Positions 1 to 9,406 of a DNA stretch of 39,649 nucleotides are shown here, one piece after another (positions within the stretch are counted from its first letter, which is position 1; each line of letters opens with the position of its first letter). A program made the translations under genes and the position numbers. The stretch comes from Alkalinema sp. FACHB-956 (lineage in GTDB: Bacteria; Cyanobacteriota; Cyanobacteriia; Leptolyngbyales; Leptolyngbyaceae). The notes under the pieces were generated by a model. The model was not told where the DNA came from and made no database searches. It was given only the letters and a program-made list of their open reading frames with translations. The stretch is taken from assembly GCF_014697025.1 (NCBI RefSeq), contig NZ_JACJRC010000039.1:1-39649 (forward strand), given 5' to 3'.

Positions 1-86
1 CGCGGATCACCAAAGACCGTATTGCGGTCTTTGGTTTGCTCAGCACGAATTAAAATCGGGTTATTCATAGAAAATAGCGCTTTCAT
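1..86 (-). CDS. 5' end of an unidentified gene (partial)
   Basis: The first 28 codons of a minus-strand gene run off the left edge of the window. The ATG at 84-86 is preceded by AGGA (95-98, read on the minus strand) at an 8-nt spacing, which supports this start; an in-frame ATG at 66-68 is a weaker alternative. The visible peptide begins MKALFSMNNPILIRAEQ and continues through TKDRNTVFGDP. I do not recognise the family, and there is no signal peptide or membrane segment in this part. No function can be given. Confidence 0.5.
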   Translation of the reverse strand, partial: MKALFSMNNPILIRAEQTKDRNTVFGDP

Positions 87-438
87 AGCTTTTTCCTAGT
101 TTATTCCGACTTGTGTGTACACGGTAGCCCAATTGGGAGAAGGACTGGGACTCATCGGTCAAATTGGATGGCTCTAGATAGATGCTGCATAGATAGCTGC
201 GGTTAAAACCATTTAGCTAAAAATCTGCCCATCATCTACCTGAAGAACAATCTACATAGACTGTAATCTAATTGACTATTCGCAAGAAATATTAAGTTTT
301 TTTTGGAGTATACCTCAGTAATATAGCGCTACTTTTTGAAGCAGGTTTCAAATCTCTCAAAAGTCTTCATGGAGTGCAATAAAATAATTCTTAATTCGTG
401 ATATTTCTTGACATTTAAACTAACAACTTCACAAATTC
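87..438. other. Intergenic spacer, no gene seen
   Basis: About 350 bp, AT-rich, between the start of the leftmost minus-strand gene and the 3' end of the DUF2993 gene. It must contain the promoter of the partial gene. I see no convincing ORF, RNA gene or long inverted repeat in it. Confidence 0.5.
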
Positions 439-476
439 TTAAGGAGAGACTTGCAAATTAAGGAGAGACTTGCAAA
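439..476. repeat. 19-bp exact tandem duplication at the 3' end of the DUF2993 gene
   Basis: Two perfect adjacent copies of TTAAGGAGAGACTTGCAAA. The right copy contains the last codons and stop of the minus-strand DUF2993 gene; the left copy lies just beyond the stop, so the duplication covers the gene terminus. Confidence 0.95.
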
Positions 477-1189
477 CGGCCTTGGAGATGAATGCGATCG
501 TCCAGAATGGATAGTTGCTCGATGGTTGTTCCGTCACCTAGATCAAAGCAATAGCCCTCAAAATCCGATAGCGGCAGTCCCCGTTTTGCCGTGGGGTGGG
601 GCAACCAGTGGGGTTGAGTTAACTGAAGTTGGTTGGGCGTAGACAAGGTCAGTCCCGTCCGCAACGCGATCGGGGTCACCTGGCTCGTTCCCAGCAGATC
701 CGCTCTCACGGTTAGCCAGGATTCAGCCAACTTAGCTTGGAGATTATCAATTTTGATATCCGGACTCGCACTATCCACCTCAGCGATGCCAGAAGCAAAG
801 AGGATTTTCAGAAAATCTTCGATCGCCGGAGCCAGTAGAGGTGCATTTAACGAAGCATTTAAATCGGCTTCCGTGAGACAGACGACGACATCGATCGGCA
901 CCGGGGCCAACAACTGCAAGGCTTTCCCCCGCATCACCTGGCCCACATTCACCTGAATCGCCTGGCCCACTAAATTGACCTGGCTGAGATGGATGCCTTG
1001 ATAAACAGCAGATTGGGCCGAGAGCAGGACTTGGGGAATTTGGCCAGAGAGAATTTGGCGATCGCCCGCCAGGATCTGTAATTCTAGTTGCTCAATCTGC
1101 TCCATCTGAGAGCGTAACCAAAACCGAATCGCAGGCCCTAGCACCTTACTAATTAGCCCCGTAGCCTTCCCCTCTCCGTCCGTAGCCAT
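458..1189 (-). CDS. DUF2993 (LmeA-like) lipid-binding-type protein
   Basis: A 243-residue protein of the DUF2993 family, abundant in cyanobacteria and related to the mycobacterial periplasmic phospholipid-binding protein LmeA. It shows the family pattern: an N-terminal stretch (SKVLGPAIRFWLRSQ), then alternating beta-type segments with IKIDNLQAKLAESWLTVRADL in the middle, and a C-terminal domain with a GDGTTIEQL-like segment near the end. There is no clear signal peptide. The ATG at 1187-1189 is chosen because AGGA lies 7 nt upstream; a GTG six codons earlier (1207) is possible. The 3' end lies in a 19-bp tandem duplication. It is divergent from corA. Its substrate cannot be told from sequence. 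Confidence 0.8.
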   Translation of the reverse strand: MATDGEGKATGLISKVLGPAIRFWLRSQMEQIEQLELQILAGDRQILSGQIPQVLLSAQSAVYQGIHLSQVNLVGQAIQVNVGQVMRGKALQLLAPVPIDVVVCLTEADLNASLNAPLLAPAIEDFLKILFASGIAEVDSASPDIKIDNLQAKLAESWLTVRADLLGTSQVTPIALRTGLTLSTPNQLQLTQPHWLPHPTAKRGLPLSDFEGYCFDLGDGTTIEQLSILDDRIHLQGRLQVSP

Positions 1190-1260
1190 ATACCCGTCCT
1201 GAAGCACTGTTAAAGCAGTTTACCGGATGGTGGGTACGGAACAGCCTGTTAGCCATTAAC

Positions 1261-1282
1261 CTATTGACAGGCTATTGACAGG
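1261..1282. repeat. 11-bp exact direct repeat (CTATTGACAGG x2)
   Basis: Two adjacent copies in the divergent spacer between the DUF2993 gene and corA. Each copy contains a TTGACA, which resembles a -35 element, so the duplication may have doubled a promoter element; no matching -10 was confirmed. Confidence 0.8.
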
Positions 1283-1352
1283 CTTCGGCTATTTAGTCGG
1301 AGCAAGCCCCTTTGTGTAGCTGTAAATTTGCCCATTTTTGGCGAAGTATTCT

Positions 1353-2543
1353 ATGGCAACTCCCCAGCAACTTCGATTCCACGATCGGCCCCTTCTTGCC
1401 TCCATCAATCATCGACTCCAACGTAGAAGAAATCAGGCCGTGATGGACTACGCCCGCGATGTTCCCGGCAGTATGCCCGGAACACTTCGGATCCTAGAAG
1501 ATGCCCATCCGCCGGAAATTGTCTTAATTGACTACGGCAATCAACATTATGAGCAGTTACAGATTCAGCATCCGGAGGATCTACTGCCCCATTTAGATTC
1601 TGACTCAGTGTCCTGGGTAGACCTGAAGGGCTTGGGAGATGAAGCCATTATCCAAAGACTAGGACAAGTGTTTGACCTCCATCCCCTTGCCCTCGAAGAT
1701 GTTGTCAATGTGCCTCAGCGCCCCAAGATTGAGGAATATGATGATCAGTTGATCATCATTGCGCGAATGGTGATTTTGCAGTCAACCCATACCAGTGGAT
1801 TTTTTACAGAGCAGGTGAGTTTCATCCTGGGCCCCCACTACCTTCTGACCGTCCAAGAAGAGCCAGATTATGACTGTTTTGAACCAGTCCGCGATCGCAT
1901 CCGTCTGGCCAAGGGATTAATCCGCAGACAAGGCGCAGATTACCTGACCTATGCTTTGCTAGACGCCATCATTGACGGGTTTTTCCCAGTCTTGGAAGTC
2001 TATGGCGAAAAGTTGGAACTCTTGGAAGATGAAGTGGTCGCTAACCCAACGCCCAAGACCCTAGAAAAAATCCATAAAATTAAACGCGACCTGATCACCC
2101 TGAGACGGGCAATTTGGCCGCAACGGGATGCCATTAGTGCGCTGATTCGGGACGGCAATGACTTAATCAGCGAAGATGTCCGCATCTATCTCCGGGACTG
2201 CTACGACCACGCCGTACAAGTGCTAGACATTGTAGAAACCTATCGAGAGGTCGCATCTAGCTTGATGGATGTGTATCTTTCCTCAGTGGGCAATCGCATG
2301 AACGAAATCATGAAGTTCCTCACGGTGATGTCCAGTATCTTCATCCCCCTAACATTTATTGCGGGGGTATACGGCATGAACTTTGAAAACATCCCAGAAC
2401 TGAGAACCCGTTATGGCTACTTTGTTTGCTTATTCGCCATGCTGCTCATTGCAACTGTGCTCTTAGTTCTCTTCTGGCGACGGGGCTGGTTCCATCGCTA
2501 TGCCACAACGCCTCCGCCCCCAGAAGATACTTGGGATCGCTAA
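1353..2543 (+). CDS. corA: CorA-family magnesium/cobalt transporter
   Basis: A protein of 396 residues with the full CorA layout: a long cytoplasmic N-terminal alpha/beta domain (for example SWVDLKGLGDEAIIQRLGQ and HPLALEDVVNVPQRPKIEEY), a long helical stalk, and two C-terminal membrane segments. The first membrane segment ends in the signature YGMNFENIPE (GMN motif of the ion filter), the second is near FVCLFAMLLIATVLLVLFW. The family forms homopentameric inner-membrane channels for Mg2+, and often Co2+ or Ni2+. The ORF extends upstream to a TTG at 1338, but the ATG at 1353 is the more likely start; no strong ribosome site is visible. It appears monocistronic, with the next gene convergent. 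Confidence 0.93.
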   Translation: MATPQQLRFHDRPLLASINHRLQRRRNQAVMDYARDVPGSMPGTLRILEDAHPPEIVLIDYGNQHYEQLQIQHPEDLLPHLDSDSVSWVDLKGLGDEAIIQRLGQVFDLHPLALEDVVNVPQRPKIEEYDDQLIIIARMVILQSTHTSGFFTEQVSFILGPHYLLTVQEEPDYDCFEPVRDRIRLAKGLIRRQGADYLTYALLDAIIDGFFPVLEVYGEKLELLEDEVVANPTPKTLEKIHKIKRDLITLRRAIWPQRDAISALIRDGNDLISEDVRIYLRDCYDHAVQVLDIVETYREVASSLMDVYLSSVGNRMNEIMKFLTVMSSIFIPLTFIAGVYGMNFENIPELRTRYGYFVCLFAMLLIATVLLVLFWRRGWFHRYATTPPPPEDTWDR

Positions 2544-2583
2544 GTTGGAATCCCTCGTTGGAATTGCGGCGCAGGGAATCGGC

Positions 2584-2979
2584 CTATCCATTCCGCTGGA
2601 GCCGTCGTAACTCTTCTTGGAGTTCCGACACTTGACGACGCATTTCTGCCACTTGATCGATCGGAGGCGGGGTGGTCGCCGCTGGGGTCGCACTCTCTGG
2701 ACTAGACACCTCTTCTTCATCCAGAATTTCAATTTTGCGGGGTTCCGCCGTCGGGCTAGAAGCCGTTGATTCAGCCTGTGCTTGCGCTTTGTGAATCATG
2801 TCATCGACAAAGCGTTTGGCTTCTTCGGTGGTCATTTCTCCCCGTTCCACCATGTCATCCGCGAGCTTCTGGAACTGGCCCCGCAATTCTCCCAGTTTTT
2901 CTCCCGCTTTTTCCCCCGCATAGGACGCTACGCCGATGCCAAGATAGACTGCCTTTTGTACCAAGTCACCCAAACCCAT
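2584..2979 (-). CDS. Phasin-like coiled-coil protein
   Basis: A 131-residue protein. The N-terminal half (MGLGDLVQKAVYLGIGVASYAG...) followed by an amphipathic helical segment (LADDMVERGEMTTEEAKRFVDDM) matches the small phasin/PhaF-like family found in cyanobacteria. The middle is acidic and proline/threonine-rich, and the last ~25 residues (VAEMRRQVSELQEELRRL) form a coiled coil. The ATG at 2977-2979 has GGAG just upstream (AGGAGAAAACACC-ATG); a longer ORF upstream has no such support. It may associate with polyhydroxyalkanoate granules or membranes, but only by family resemblance. It is convergent with corA, 40 bp apart. Confidence 0.7.
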   Translation of the reverse strand: MGLGDLVQKAVYLGIGVASYAGEKAGEKLGELRGQFQKLADDMVERGEMTTEEAKRFVDDMIHKAQAQAESTASSPTAEPRKIEILDEEEVSSPESATPAATTPPPIDQVAEMRRQVSELQEELRRLQRNG

Positions 2980-3134
2980 GGTGTTTTCTCCTGTATTGCC
3001 TCTCAAGCATTCGTTAGGATGGCCGATCGCCTCCTTTTTGCATACTTCAAGCATAGGATTCACATTCCGAAGATGCCTAGGGCCGATGCAGAGCGGATTT
3101 CCTCACTTCTTGTCACCCTAATCCTCATGAAAGA

Positions 3135-3165
3135 TTGACGAATCCCGGGCACAACGTGCTATTGT
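3135..3165 (+). promoter_or_regulatory. Candidate promoter of the SRP RNA gene
   Basis: TTGACG (3135-3140) and TATTGT (3160-3165), separated by 19 bp, stand 7 nt before the predicted 5' end of the SRP RNA. The spacing is slightly long, but position and hexamers fit a sigma-70 type promoter. Confidence 0.5.
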
Positions 3166-3172
3166 AGAAAAT

Positions 3173-3266
3173 GACTCGGATCTATGCGGTTTCAACGCCC
3201 AAATCTTGTCAGGACCGGAAGGTAGCAGCAATACGGGATGCTTGGGACAGGCGTAGTCTCCGGGTC
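3173..3266 (+). ncRNA. ffs: Signal recognition particle RNA (small bacterial type, 4.5S-like)
   Basis: About 94 nt. It contains the invariant SRP apical domain (GTCAGGACCGGAAGGTAGCA followed by GCAATACGGGATG...), which binds the Ffh M domain: GGAA tetraloop, symmetric and asymmetric internal loops. The ends pair: GACTCGGA (3173-3180) with TCCGGGTC (3259-3266). A T-run follows at once (3269-3276), acting as terminator. With Ffh and FtsY the RNA targets nascent membrane proteins to the translocon. Confidence 0.95.
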
Positions 3267-3314
3267 TCTTTTTTTAACCAAGTTCTAAATCCAAGTTCTA
3301 AATCGGTCTTCTAG

Positions 3315-3581
3315 TCACTCCACCACGACCTTCCATTCATAGAGCTTGTAGTTGACACAGCCATTCACAATTAGTGGATCCTGCTCCACAATTGCTTTCG
3401 CCTGTTCCATCGAGTCTGCTTCAAACAGCATCATGCCACCCCCTCGTTGGGCCCAGTACCCTGTACGTGCGTGGTGCCCTTGATCAATGAGATTCTGCAC
3501 AAAGGCTTTGTGAGCGGCAACATATTGATCAAAGGTTTGCTTATCGACAATTCCTTCTTCAATTTTAACGAACCAGGCCAT
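3315..3581 (-). CDS. YciI-like protein
   Basis: An 88-residue protein of the YciI/YCII dimeric alpha-beta barrel family (start MAWFVKIEEG; later GYWAQRGGGMMLFEADSMEQAKAIVEQDPL). The segment ADSMEQAKAIVEQDP is the usual family signature, with the conserved acidic residue and D-P. Family members are small proteins of uncertain function, some linked to dehalogenase-type or stress chemistry. The second ATG (3579-3581) is chosen because GAAGGAAGG lies 6 nt upstream of it but directly abuts the earlier ATG. Confidence 0.8.
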   Translation of the reverse strand: MAWFVKIEEGIVDKQTFDQYVAAHKAFVQNLIDQGHHARTGYWAQRGGGMMLFEADSMEQAKAIVEQDPLIVNGCVNYKLYEWKVVVE

Positions 3582-3624
3582 TCGCATCCTTCCTTCAACT
3601 TTGAACTATGAGCAACGCTAGGTG

Positions 3625-3680
3625 CAGAAAGATTGGGTGACAGAAAGATTGGGTGACAGAAAGATTGGGTGACAGAAAGA
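3625..3680. repeat. 16-bp tandem repeat, 3.5 copies
   Basis: Unit CAGAAAGATTGGGTGA at 3625, 3641 and 3657, then a half copy to 3680; all copies are identical. It lies 44 bp upstream of the YciI-like start. Confidence 0.95.
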
Positions 3681-3960
3681 TAACGCTAGAAGATTGATTC
3701 GGTGTTTTCCAGGAGTCCCTAACTTTAGCTTAGGATAGACCAGTCTCTGAATCCACCCTGAATTCCATCGTTTAAGTGAATTTTGGCTCTCCCCGACGAC
3801 GGGGCAATTCCGTGGCTAGTTCCTGAATCTCCAATCTTGCTCCTCAAGATGTGGAGCAGTGCCCCTGCATCGCCGATCGCGGAGAATTGTTGCTACTGCA
3901 TGAACCACGATCGGCAGTCCACCAAGAGTTCACTTTTTAAGGGCATAGTCAGGTTACAGT

Positions 3961-4016
3961 GTGCAGTCATTTTGAGAGTGCAGTTATTCGAGAGTGCAGT
4001 TATTTCGAGAGTGCAT
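3961..4016. repeat. 16-17-bp tandem repeat, about 3.3 copies
   Basis: Unit GTGCAGTTATTTCGAGA with 1-2 differences per copy at 3961, 3978, 3994 and a partial at 4011. Confidence 0.85.
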
Positions 4017-4097
4017 ATTGCCACAGTCCACTCTTACAGCAGATTAGAGCTACTAGCTTGTACTGCTTTCCAGCCTAACCTTCGTCTGGGTCTTGCA

Positions 4098-4128
4098 TCT
4101 GAATTGATACCAATCTGAATTGATACCA
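4098..4128. repeat. 16-bp-period direct repeat (TCTGAATTGATACCA x2)
   Basis: Two exact 15-bp copies at 4098-4112 and 4114-4128 with one base between. Confidence 0.9.
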
Positions 4129-4525
4129 GACTGCACAAGCTAACACCCAATGGAGCACTGTGGCCAAACCCATGCAACAACTGTCAGGATTGCGATGCCG
4201 ATGTGGCAAGCTACGATCGAGCACAGCCTAGGAACTTTTGCGATCATTCAACTCAAACATTTCCTATTTTCCAGGTGAGATTGCTGAAACTCTCCCCTAG
4301 ATTTCCACATATTTACAGTACTCTCCCGCAAAAATGCCGAGCTATTCTTGAAATTTCTGGAAAAATAGCAGCAAATATACGGAGATCGATCGTTGTTTGC
4401 ACAACTAAATCAGAAGTCTTCCCGACGCATTCATCCCAGGGCAACCATTAGCCTAAAACGAGGATAAGTCTGGTCACCTACCATGAGCCCACAGACTGTG
4501 CCCCCTTCAGGCCAAAGGATCAACG

Positions 4526-7500
4526 ATGTCGTCTTTGTCTCCCCGGAAAATTCAAACTCGTTCTAGTGTGACTACTAATGCAGCAGCCATGGCTGAGAAA
4601 GCGATCGCACAGGTCTCAGAAGCCTCAAAACGGCCTAGATTTTGGCGACGGTTTTCGGCTTGTCTAGGATTTGCGGTGATTAGCTTCAGTTGCATGAGCG
4701 CATTGATTTACCGCGAGACGAGAGGCTCCATCGATCGTACCCAGACCTTAATTACACAGTACGCCATTTCCAACACCGTAGAATCAATCCTCGTGGATAT
4801 TCAAAGGTTGGACATGGCACGCTATCGCTATGCCCTATCAGGAAATTCAATTGATCAAAAAGCCGTTGATCAAACAATTGATCAAATTATCAATTTACTA
4901 TCTACCCTACGTCAAAGTTCTTTAGCTAGCCAGCATCCGATTTATCAACAAGAGCTTGAAGAGTTACAACATTTTTTTAGTCAAGAAATGATGGCGACCC
5001 AAACCATGGTAGCCATTCGGCAATTGCAGGGAGAAACCGCCGCAACTCGTTATCTTTCAGCAGGCCGCTTTCGTCGCCATTACGAAAGCTTTTTGGATTC
5101 CATCAAGACCATTCAGCAACGAGAAGCAAACGATCTTCAAACATGGATCACCCAAGAGCATCGTAAATCCCACGACACAATGATTGAAACATTGGTTAGC
5201 CTGGGTATCACATTTTCCCTGCTCCTATTAGGTTTTTATTGGGTTTATTGCGAAATTTTTAAGCGCCACACCACTGAAAATGCCCTAGAGCAAGAGCGAG
5301 ATTTTATTAACGCGATCCTCAATACAGCAGGTGCGTTGGTGATGGTATTAGATCCCCAAGGACACATCATTAAATTCAATCGAGAATGTGAACGGGTAAC
5401 GCACTATTCAGCAGAGGAAGTCTGTGGTCGAAACTTTGGAGATTTTTTTGTCGTCCCCGAAGAAGCTGAAATGATTGCTTCTGACTTTTATCAATTGATC
5501 AGTGGGCAACTGGATGCAACCTACGAGACCTATCAGGTCTTTACCAAAGAGAGAGAGCGACGGTGGATTTCTTGGTCCACTACAGTTTTAAAAAATACTA
5601 AGAATGAAATAGAGTACGTCATTGCAACAGGGATTGATATTACTCAGCAACAGCGAGCCGAGGAAAGAATTAAACACCAAGCCCAACGAGATAAGTTACT
5701 GGCAGATATTACACTCAATATCCGTCAGTCCCTGGATTTACCTGAAATTCTGAATACCACCGCTGCTGAGGTTCGGGAATTTTTAAAGGCCGATCGGGTG
5801 ATTGTCTATCAGTTTCATCCGACATGGGATGGCAAGATTGTGGTTGAAGCCGTCAATCCTGAGTGGAAATCACTGTTAGGAATTTACATTCAAGACCTCT
5901 GGTTCCAAACTGGCAATTGGCAACTTTATCAAGATGGTCGGATTCAAGCCATTAATGATCTCGCAACCGCAGACGTTTCTGAGTGTCACCGGGATGTTTT
6001 GCGAGCCTTCCAGGTCAAAGCTTGCCTAGTGGTTCCTGTCTTGACCAATCAACGGCTCTGGGGTTTGCTAGTGGCCCATCAGTGTTCTGAAGCACGGTAT
6101 TGGAAAACCGCAGAAATTGAATTTTTGCAGCAACTCTCCAATCAAGTGGGCGTCGCCATCTCGCAATCTGATTTACTCGATCAAGCGATCGAGCAACAGC
6201 AGGCCCTGAAAGAACAAAACCATGCCCTGGTACAAGCGCAACAAGCTGCGGAAGCCGCGCGCAAATTAGCGGAAGAAGCAACCCAAATCAAAAGCTCGTT
6301 CCTAGCCACCATGAGCCATGAAATCCGCACCCCCATGAATGCGGTCATTGGCATGACAGGCTTATTACTGGATACCGCACTTGATATTCAACAGCGCGAT
6401 TTTGTGGAAACCATTCGCACCAGTGGCGAAAACCTCCTGGCCCTCCTGAATGACATTCTTGATTTTTCCAAATTGGAAGCCAATGAAATGCAACTGGAGG
6501 TCTTGGAGTTTGACCCGGTCACTTGTGTAGAGGAAGTCGCCGATCTGTTGGCCAATACGGCTGCCAAAAAAGGACTCAACCTAGCAACGTTAATTAGCCC
6601 CAACCTACCGCAACGGGTGCTGGGGGATGTGAGTCGGCTCCGACAGGTATTAACCAACTTAGTGGGCAATGCTATTAAATTTACAGCCGAGGGGGAAGTG
6701 GTTCTGCGAGCCACCCTGATTACCGACATCCCGGAATGCGCCACGATCGAATTTGCCGTGACCGATACGGGGATTGGCATTCCTTTGGAAGCTCAAAGTA
6801 AACTGTTTGAACCCTTTTCCCAGGTCGATGCTTCCATCACCCGCCGCTACGGAGGCACGGGCCTGGGGTTAGCCATTTGTAAGCAAATTGTCGAGCGCAT
6901 GGGCGGCACCCTAAGCGTTAGTAGCGAAGTTGGGAAAGGCTCGCAGTTCTGGTTACAGCTGCCACTACAAGTGGCCCAAGAGGCTCCAGCAGCCTCGTCC
7001 CAACGCTTCCCTGGTTTAAACTCAGCGAAACTCCTAGTCATCGATAGCAATCCCACCAATCGTGCAGTGATTGCCCAGTACACTCGGCATTGGGGATTTA
7101 TCGTTGAAGAAGTCGATAGTTGGAGCACCGGGGTACAGCAGTTACGTCAGCAGGCGAACCAGCAACAACCCTATGATGTCGCGATCGTCGATCTCCAGAC
7201 GAACAATCTCACGCCCCACCACATCAGTCAGCAGTTAGCGATTTTCCCAGAGTTAGCCCAAACCGCGATCGTGCTCCAAACCAGCCTGACCCAACAACAT
7301 GAAATCAAAACCCTCAAGCAGCTAGGACTCCCCTTCTATCTCGTCAAGCCCATTAAGCAATCCCGCCTATTCGATTGCTTGATGGCCGCTATTAATCCAT
7401 CCTCGGAGCATCCCACTATGACCACTCCAGCACCCCTGACTGTCAGCCAACCGTCCCTGGATCTGGCACAACACAAACTCAAAGTTCTCTTAGTGGAAGA

Positions 7501-8299
7501 CAGTACCATCAACCAAAAAGTCGCGTTGAACCAATTGAAGTCCTTTGGCCAAACCGCCGACGTAGCGGGTAATGGCCAAGAAGCGGTGGAGCTCTTCCAG
7601 AAGATTCACTACGACATTATTTTGATGGATTGTCAGATGCCGATCATGGATGGTTACACAGCAACCCGAACCATTCGCCAAATGGGAGAGTCTGGTAAAG
7701 CAGTGACCATTATTGCCCTGACCGCCAATGCGATGCCCGAAGATCGGGCCAAGGTCATGGAAGTGGGCATGAATGACTATCTCAGTAAGCCCGTGCGCAA
7801 AGAAGAACTGGCGCGCAAAATCCATGAATGGAGTGAGGTGATTGCCCAGCGAGCGGCCCAACCAACTGATGCGATCGCCGGGGAAGCTACCCCCAGTTCC
7901 GATGTGCCAGCCTCTTCGCTGCCCCCCACGGTTCCCAAACTTGAAGAACTGGTCGATTTGGTTTACTTGGAAGATGTGACCCAGGGCAATGACGCCATGA
8001 TTGCTGAGTTTCTCCAAGAAGTCCTCTCCCTGTTGCCTGCCAAACTGGAGGAACTCAAAGAAGCGATTCAAACCCAGCAACCGATCGCGATCGTCCAGCA
8101 TGCGCATTACATCAAGAGCAGCTGTGCCTGCACAGGGGTGACGGCCCTAGCCGTCATTGCCACGGAAATTGAAATGCAAGCGAAGGAAAATCCGTCGGCC
8201 CCCTTTGGCCACCTCATCCAAGCCTTGGAAACTCGCCTTATCCAGTTCCAACAGAGTATGAAGCAATGGCAGCAGGACAATCTCTATACCGTGGCATAA
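4526..8299 (+). CDS. Membrane hybrid histidine kinase (TM-PAS-GAF-HisKA-HATPase-REC-REC-Hpt)
   Basis: A 1257-residue sensor kinase. Order: membrane segments near 43-62 and 222-242 enclosing a ~160-residue helical extracytoplasmic domain; PAS ~255-375; GAF ~400-545; coiled coil; HisKA with SHEIRTPMN (phospho-accepting His598); HATPase with the N-box [10 protein letters not shown] (Asn715) and DTGIGIP; a divergent receiver ~834-950 (candidate Asp889, VAIVDLQ); a standard receiver ~984-1105 (Asp1035, ILMDCQMP); and a C-terminal Hpt domain (HYIKSS, His1194). It is thus a complete His-Asp-His phosphorelay in one chain, able to hand phosphate to a separate response regulator, which is not encoded nearby. 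The GAF carries a Cys487-His488 pair at the bilin-anchoring position of phytochrome-type GAF domains. Start ATG with a weak AAAGGA site. Confidence 0.93.
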   Translation: MSSLSPRKIQTRSSVTTNAAAMAEKAIAQVSEASKRPRFWRRFSACLGFAVISFSCMSALIYRETRGSIDRTQTLITQYAISNTVESILVDIQRLDMARYRYALSGNSIDQKAVDQTIDQIINLLSTLRQSSLASQHPIYQQELEELQHFFSQEMMATQTMVAIRQLQGETAATRYLSAGRFRRHYESFLDSIKTIQQREANDLQTWITQEHRKSHDTMIETLVSLGITFSLLLLGFYWVYCEIFKRHTTENALEQERDFINAILNTAGALVMVLDPQGHIIKFNRECERVTHYSAEEVCGRNFGDFFVVPEEAEMIASDFYQLISGQLDATYETYQVFTKERERRWISWSTTVLKNTKNEIEYVIATGIDITQQQRAEERIKHQAQRDKLLADITLNIRQSLDLPEILNTTAAEVREFLKADRVIVYQFHPTWDGKIVVEAVNPEWKSLLGIYIQDLWFQTGNWQLYQDGRIQAINDLATADVSECHRDVLRAFQVKACLVVPVLTNQRLWGLLVAHQCSEARYWKTAEIEFLQQLSNQVGVAISQSDLLDQAIEQQQALKEQNHALVQAQQAAEAARKLAEEATQIKSSFLATMSHEIRTPMNAVIGMTGLLLDTALDIQQRDFVETIRTSGENLLALLNDILDFSKLEANEMQLEVLEFDPVTCVEEVADLLANTAAKKGLNLATLISPNLPQRVLGDVSRLRQVLTNLVGNAIKFTAEGEVVLRATLITDIPECATIEFAVTDTGIGIPLEAQSKLFEPFSQVDASITRRYGGTGLGLAICKQIVERMGGTLSVSSEVGKGSQFWLQLPLQVAQEAPAASSQRFPGLNSAKLLVIDSNPTNRAVIAQYTRHWGFIVEEVDSWSTGVQQLRQQANQQQPYDVAIVDLQTNNLTPHHISQQLAIFPELAQTAIVLQTSLTQQHEIKTLKQLGLPFYLVKPIKQSRLFDCLMAAINPSSEHPTMTTPAPLTVSQPSLDLAQHKLKVLLVEDSTINQKVALNQLKSFGQTADVAGNGQEAVELFQKIHYDIILMDCQMPIMDGYTATRTIRQMGESGKAVTIIALTANAMPEDRAKVMEVGMNDYLSKPVRKEELARKIHEWSEVIAQRAAQPTDAIAGEATPSSDVPASSLPPTVPKLEELVDLVYLEDVTQGNDAMIAEFLQEVLSLLPAKLEELKEAIQTQQPIAIVQHAHYIKSSCACTGVTALAVIATEIEMQAKENPSAPFGHLIQALETRLIQFQQSMKQWQQDNLYTVA

Positions 8300-8318
8300 C
8301 TTGAGCAGCCCATTCTGC

Positions 8319-9188
8319 CTATTTTTCAACAAACACCAAGTTTTCTGGTTGCACCGTTAACCGTACCCAGTCATGTTTGACTTCCAGGAGGCGATCGAGA
8401 CTGGTTCGTTCCCCCGTGGAGTGAACTATGGCTCGATCGTCAATGGCTTTCAGGGAATTCTGAATACCCGCCGTCCCTCGGTCAGCAGCTTCCGTCAGCC
8501 AGTAACTGACCAATCGTCGAAATAACTTCGGTAAAATCACCACGTCCTGGGTCAGGGTAGATAAACTCTCTAGCTGAAAGCCTTTGCAGCTCACATCCTC
8601 TGGCCACAAGCCCAGGGCTTGCAGGCGCGCGCGGTGCGCGGTTAGGATCAGCGCCTCCCGTAGGTCTGGATAGAGCTTGGAATAGAGGGTGGGATAGACC
8701 AGTCCAGCCGCTAGGAGATGGTGGTTGACACTGAGGGGAAGCCAATCCGCCTGCACCTTGACCCAGTCACCACTGGGCTGGGGCGATCGTCCAGCAAAGG
8801 CAAAGGCGATCGCGCGACCATTGCGATCGGCAAATCGCGTCAAAATGTAGCCGGGGACGGTGGCCGGCTGTGCTGCTGTAATGATTTGCTCCCTGCCACG
8901 TTGGATGGTTTGGAGATCAAATCCCAGGAATTCCAACAGGCGATCGGCGGCGGCATTGCCCCATTGCTCCGGTTGATGGAGCCGTCGCCGCACCCCCGGT
9001 ACCGAAAAATGGGTTTCCAAGCTATCGATCGCATCCAGCCGGAGTTGCGCGCTCCCACTACGATTCGGGCGAACATGGCCCCGCACCTGTTGCCAGAGGC
9101 TGGGGTCGTCGGGGATAAAACGAATGGAATCACCATCAGGAGCCGCATTGAGGATGGAGAACGCACCTTCCATTAAAAGCATCGGCAT
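8319..9188 (-). CDS. Staphylococcal-nuclease-like (thermonuclease family) protein
   Basis: A 289-residue protein. The N-terminal half has SNase-fold marks: DGDSIRF near residue 18, LRLDAIDSLETH (counterpart of the RLxGIDxPE element), then NAAADRLLEFLG. A later segment (GRAIAFAFAG...LLAAGLVYPTLY) matches the C-terminal strand and helix of the domain. Cyanobacterial homologues of this length are annotated as thermonuclease family or hypothetical nucleases. The last ~90 residues have no recognised domain. No signal peptide is evident, so the protein is probably cytoplasmic. Start ATG 9186-9188 with AGGA 4 nt upstream. It is convergent with the histidine kinase, 19 bp apart. Catalytic competence was not verified residue by residue. 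Confidence 0.7.
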   Translation of the reverse strand: MPMLLMEGAFSILNAAPDGDSIRFIPDDPSLWQQVRGHVRPNRSGSAQLRLDAIDSLETHFSVPGVRRRLHQPEQWGNAAADRLLEFLGFDLQTIQRGREQIITAAQPATVPGYILTRFADRNGRAIAFAFAGRSPQPSGDWVKVQADWLPLSVNHHLLAAGLVYPTLYSKLYPDLREALILTAHRARLQALGLWPEDVSCKGFQLESLSTLTQDVVILPKLFRRLVSYWLTEAADRGTAGIQNSLKAIDDRAIVHSTGERTSLDRLLEVKHDWVRLTVQPENLVFVEK

Positions 9189-9322
9189 GATTTCCTATCC
9201 TGTGGTGAGCCATGGGTCAAAGTTCGGGGAACGCCGGGAAGCAACTGGTCAAGCCCCAATCAACTAGGGTAAGCTAAACTCAAGCCCCATCCGGCGAATC
9301 CCCCCTTTTTCATTCAATTTTT

Positions 9323-9361
9323 CAAGTCGATTTTTCAAGTCAGTTTTTCAAGTCAGTTTTC
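9323..9361. repeat. 13-bp tandem repeat, 3 copies
   Basis: CAAGTCAGTTTTT and one-base variants at 9323, 9336 and 9349, flanked by partial copies. It lies in the divergent spacer between the SNase-like gene and rsmB. Confidence 0.9.
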
Positions 9362-9406
9362 TCAAGCCTTCCTGAGCCCATTGCCTAAGACCCCATTCAT
9401 TTGTGA

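Larger units (their letters stand above)
3582..4525. other. Long intergenic region with three tandem-repeat patches
   Basis: About 940 bp without a convincing gene. It holds tandem repeats at 3625-3680, 3961-4016 and 4098-4128, and a small CCCCG-ACGA-CGGGG hairpin near 3791-3803. An ORF at 3783-4118 begins with TTG, has no ribosome site, and runs through the repeats, so it is not called. The promoters of the YciI gene (minus) and of the hybrid kinase (plus) should lie here. Confidence 0.5.

Noticed and set aside
3791-3803. CCCCG-ACGA-CGGGG hairpin as a terminator
   Set aside because: Short stem with no T-run on either side and no gene ending nearby.
3783-4118. 111-codon ORF in the long spacer before the hybrid kinase
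   Set aside because: TTG start without ribosome site, frame crosses two tandem-repeat patches, and no recognisable protein pattern.
7490-8107. 205-codon minus-strand ORF inside the hybrid kinase
   Set aside because: Antisense to the receiver and Hpt coding region, which is clearly real on the plus strand.
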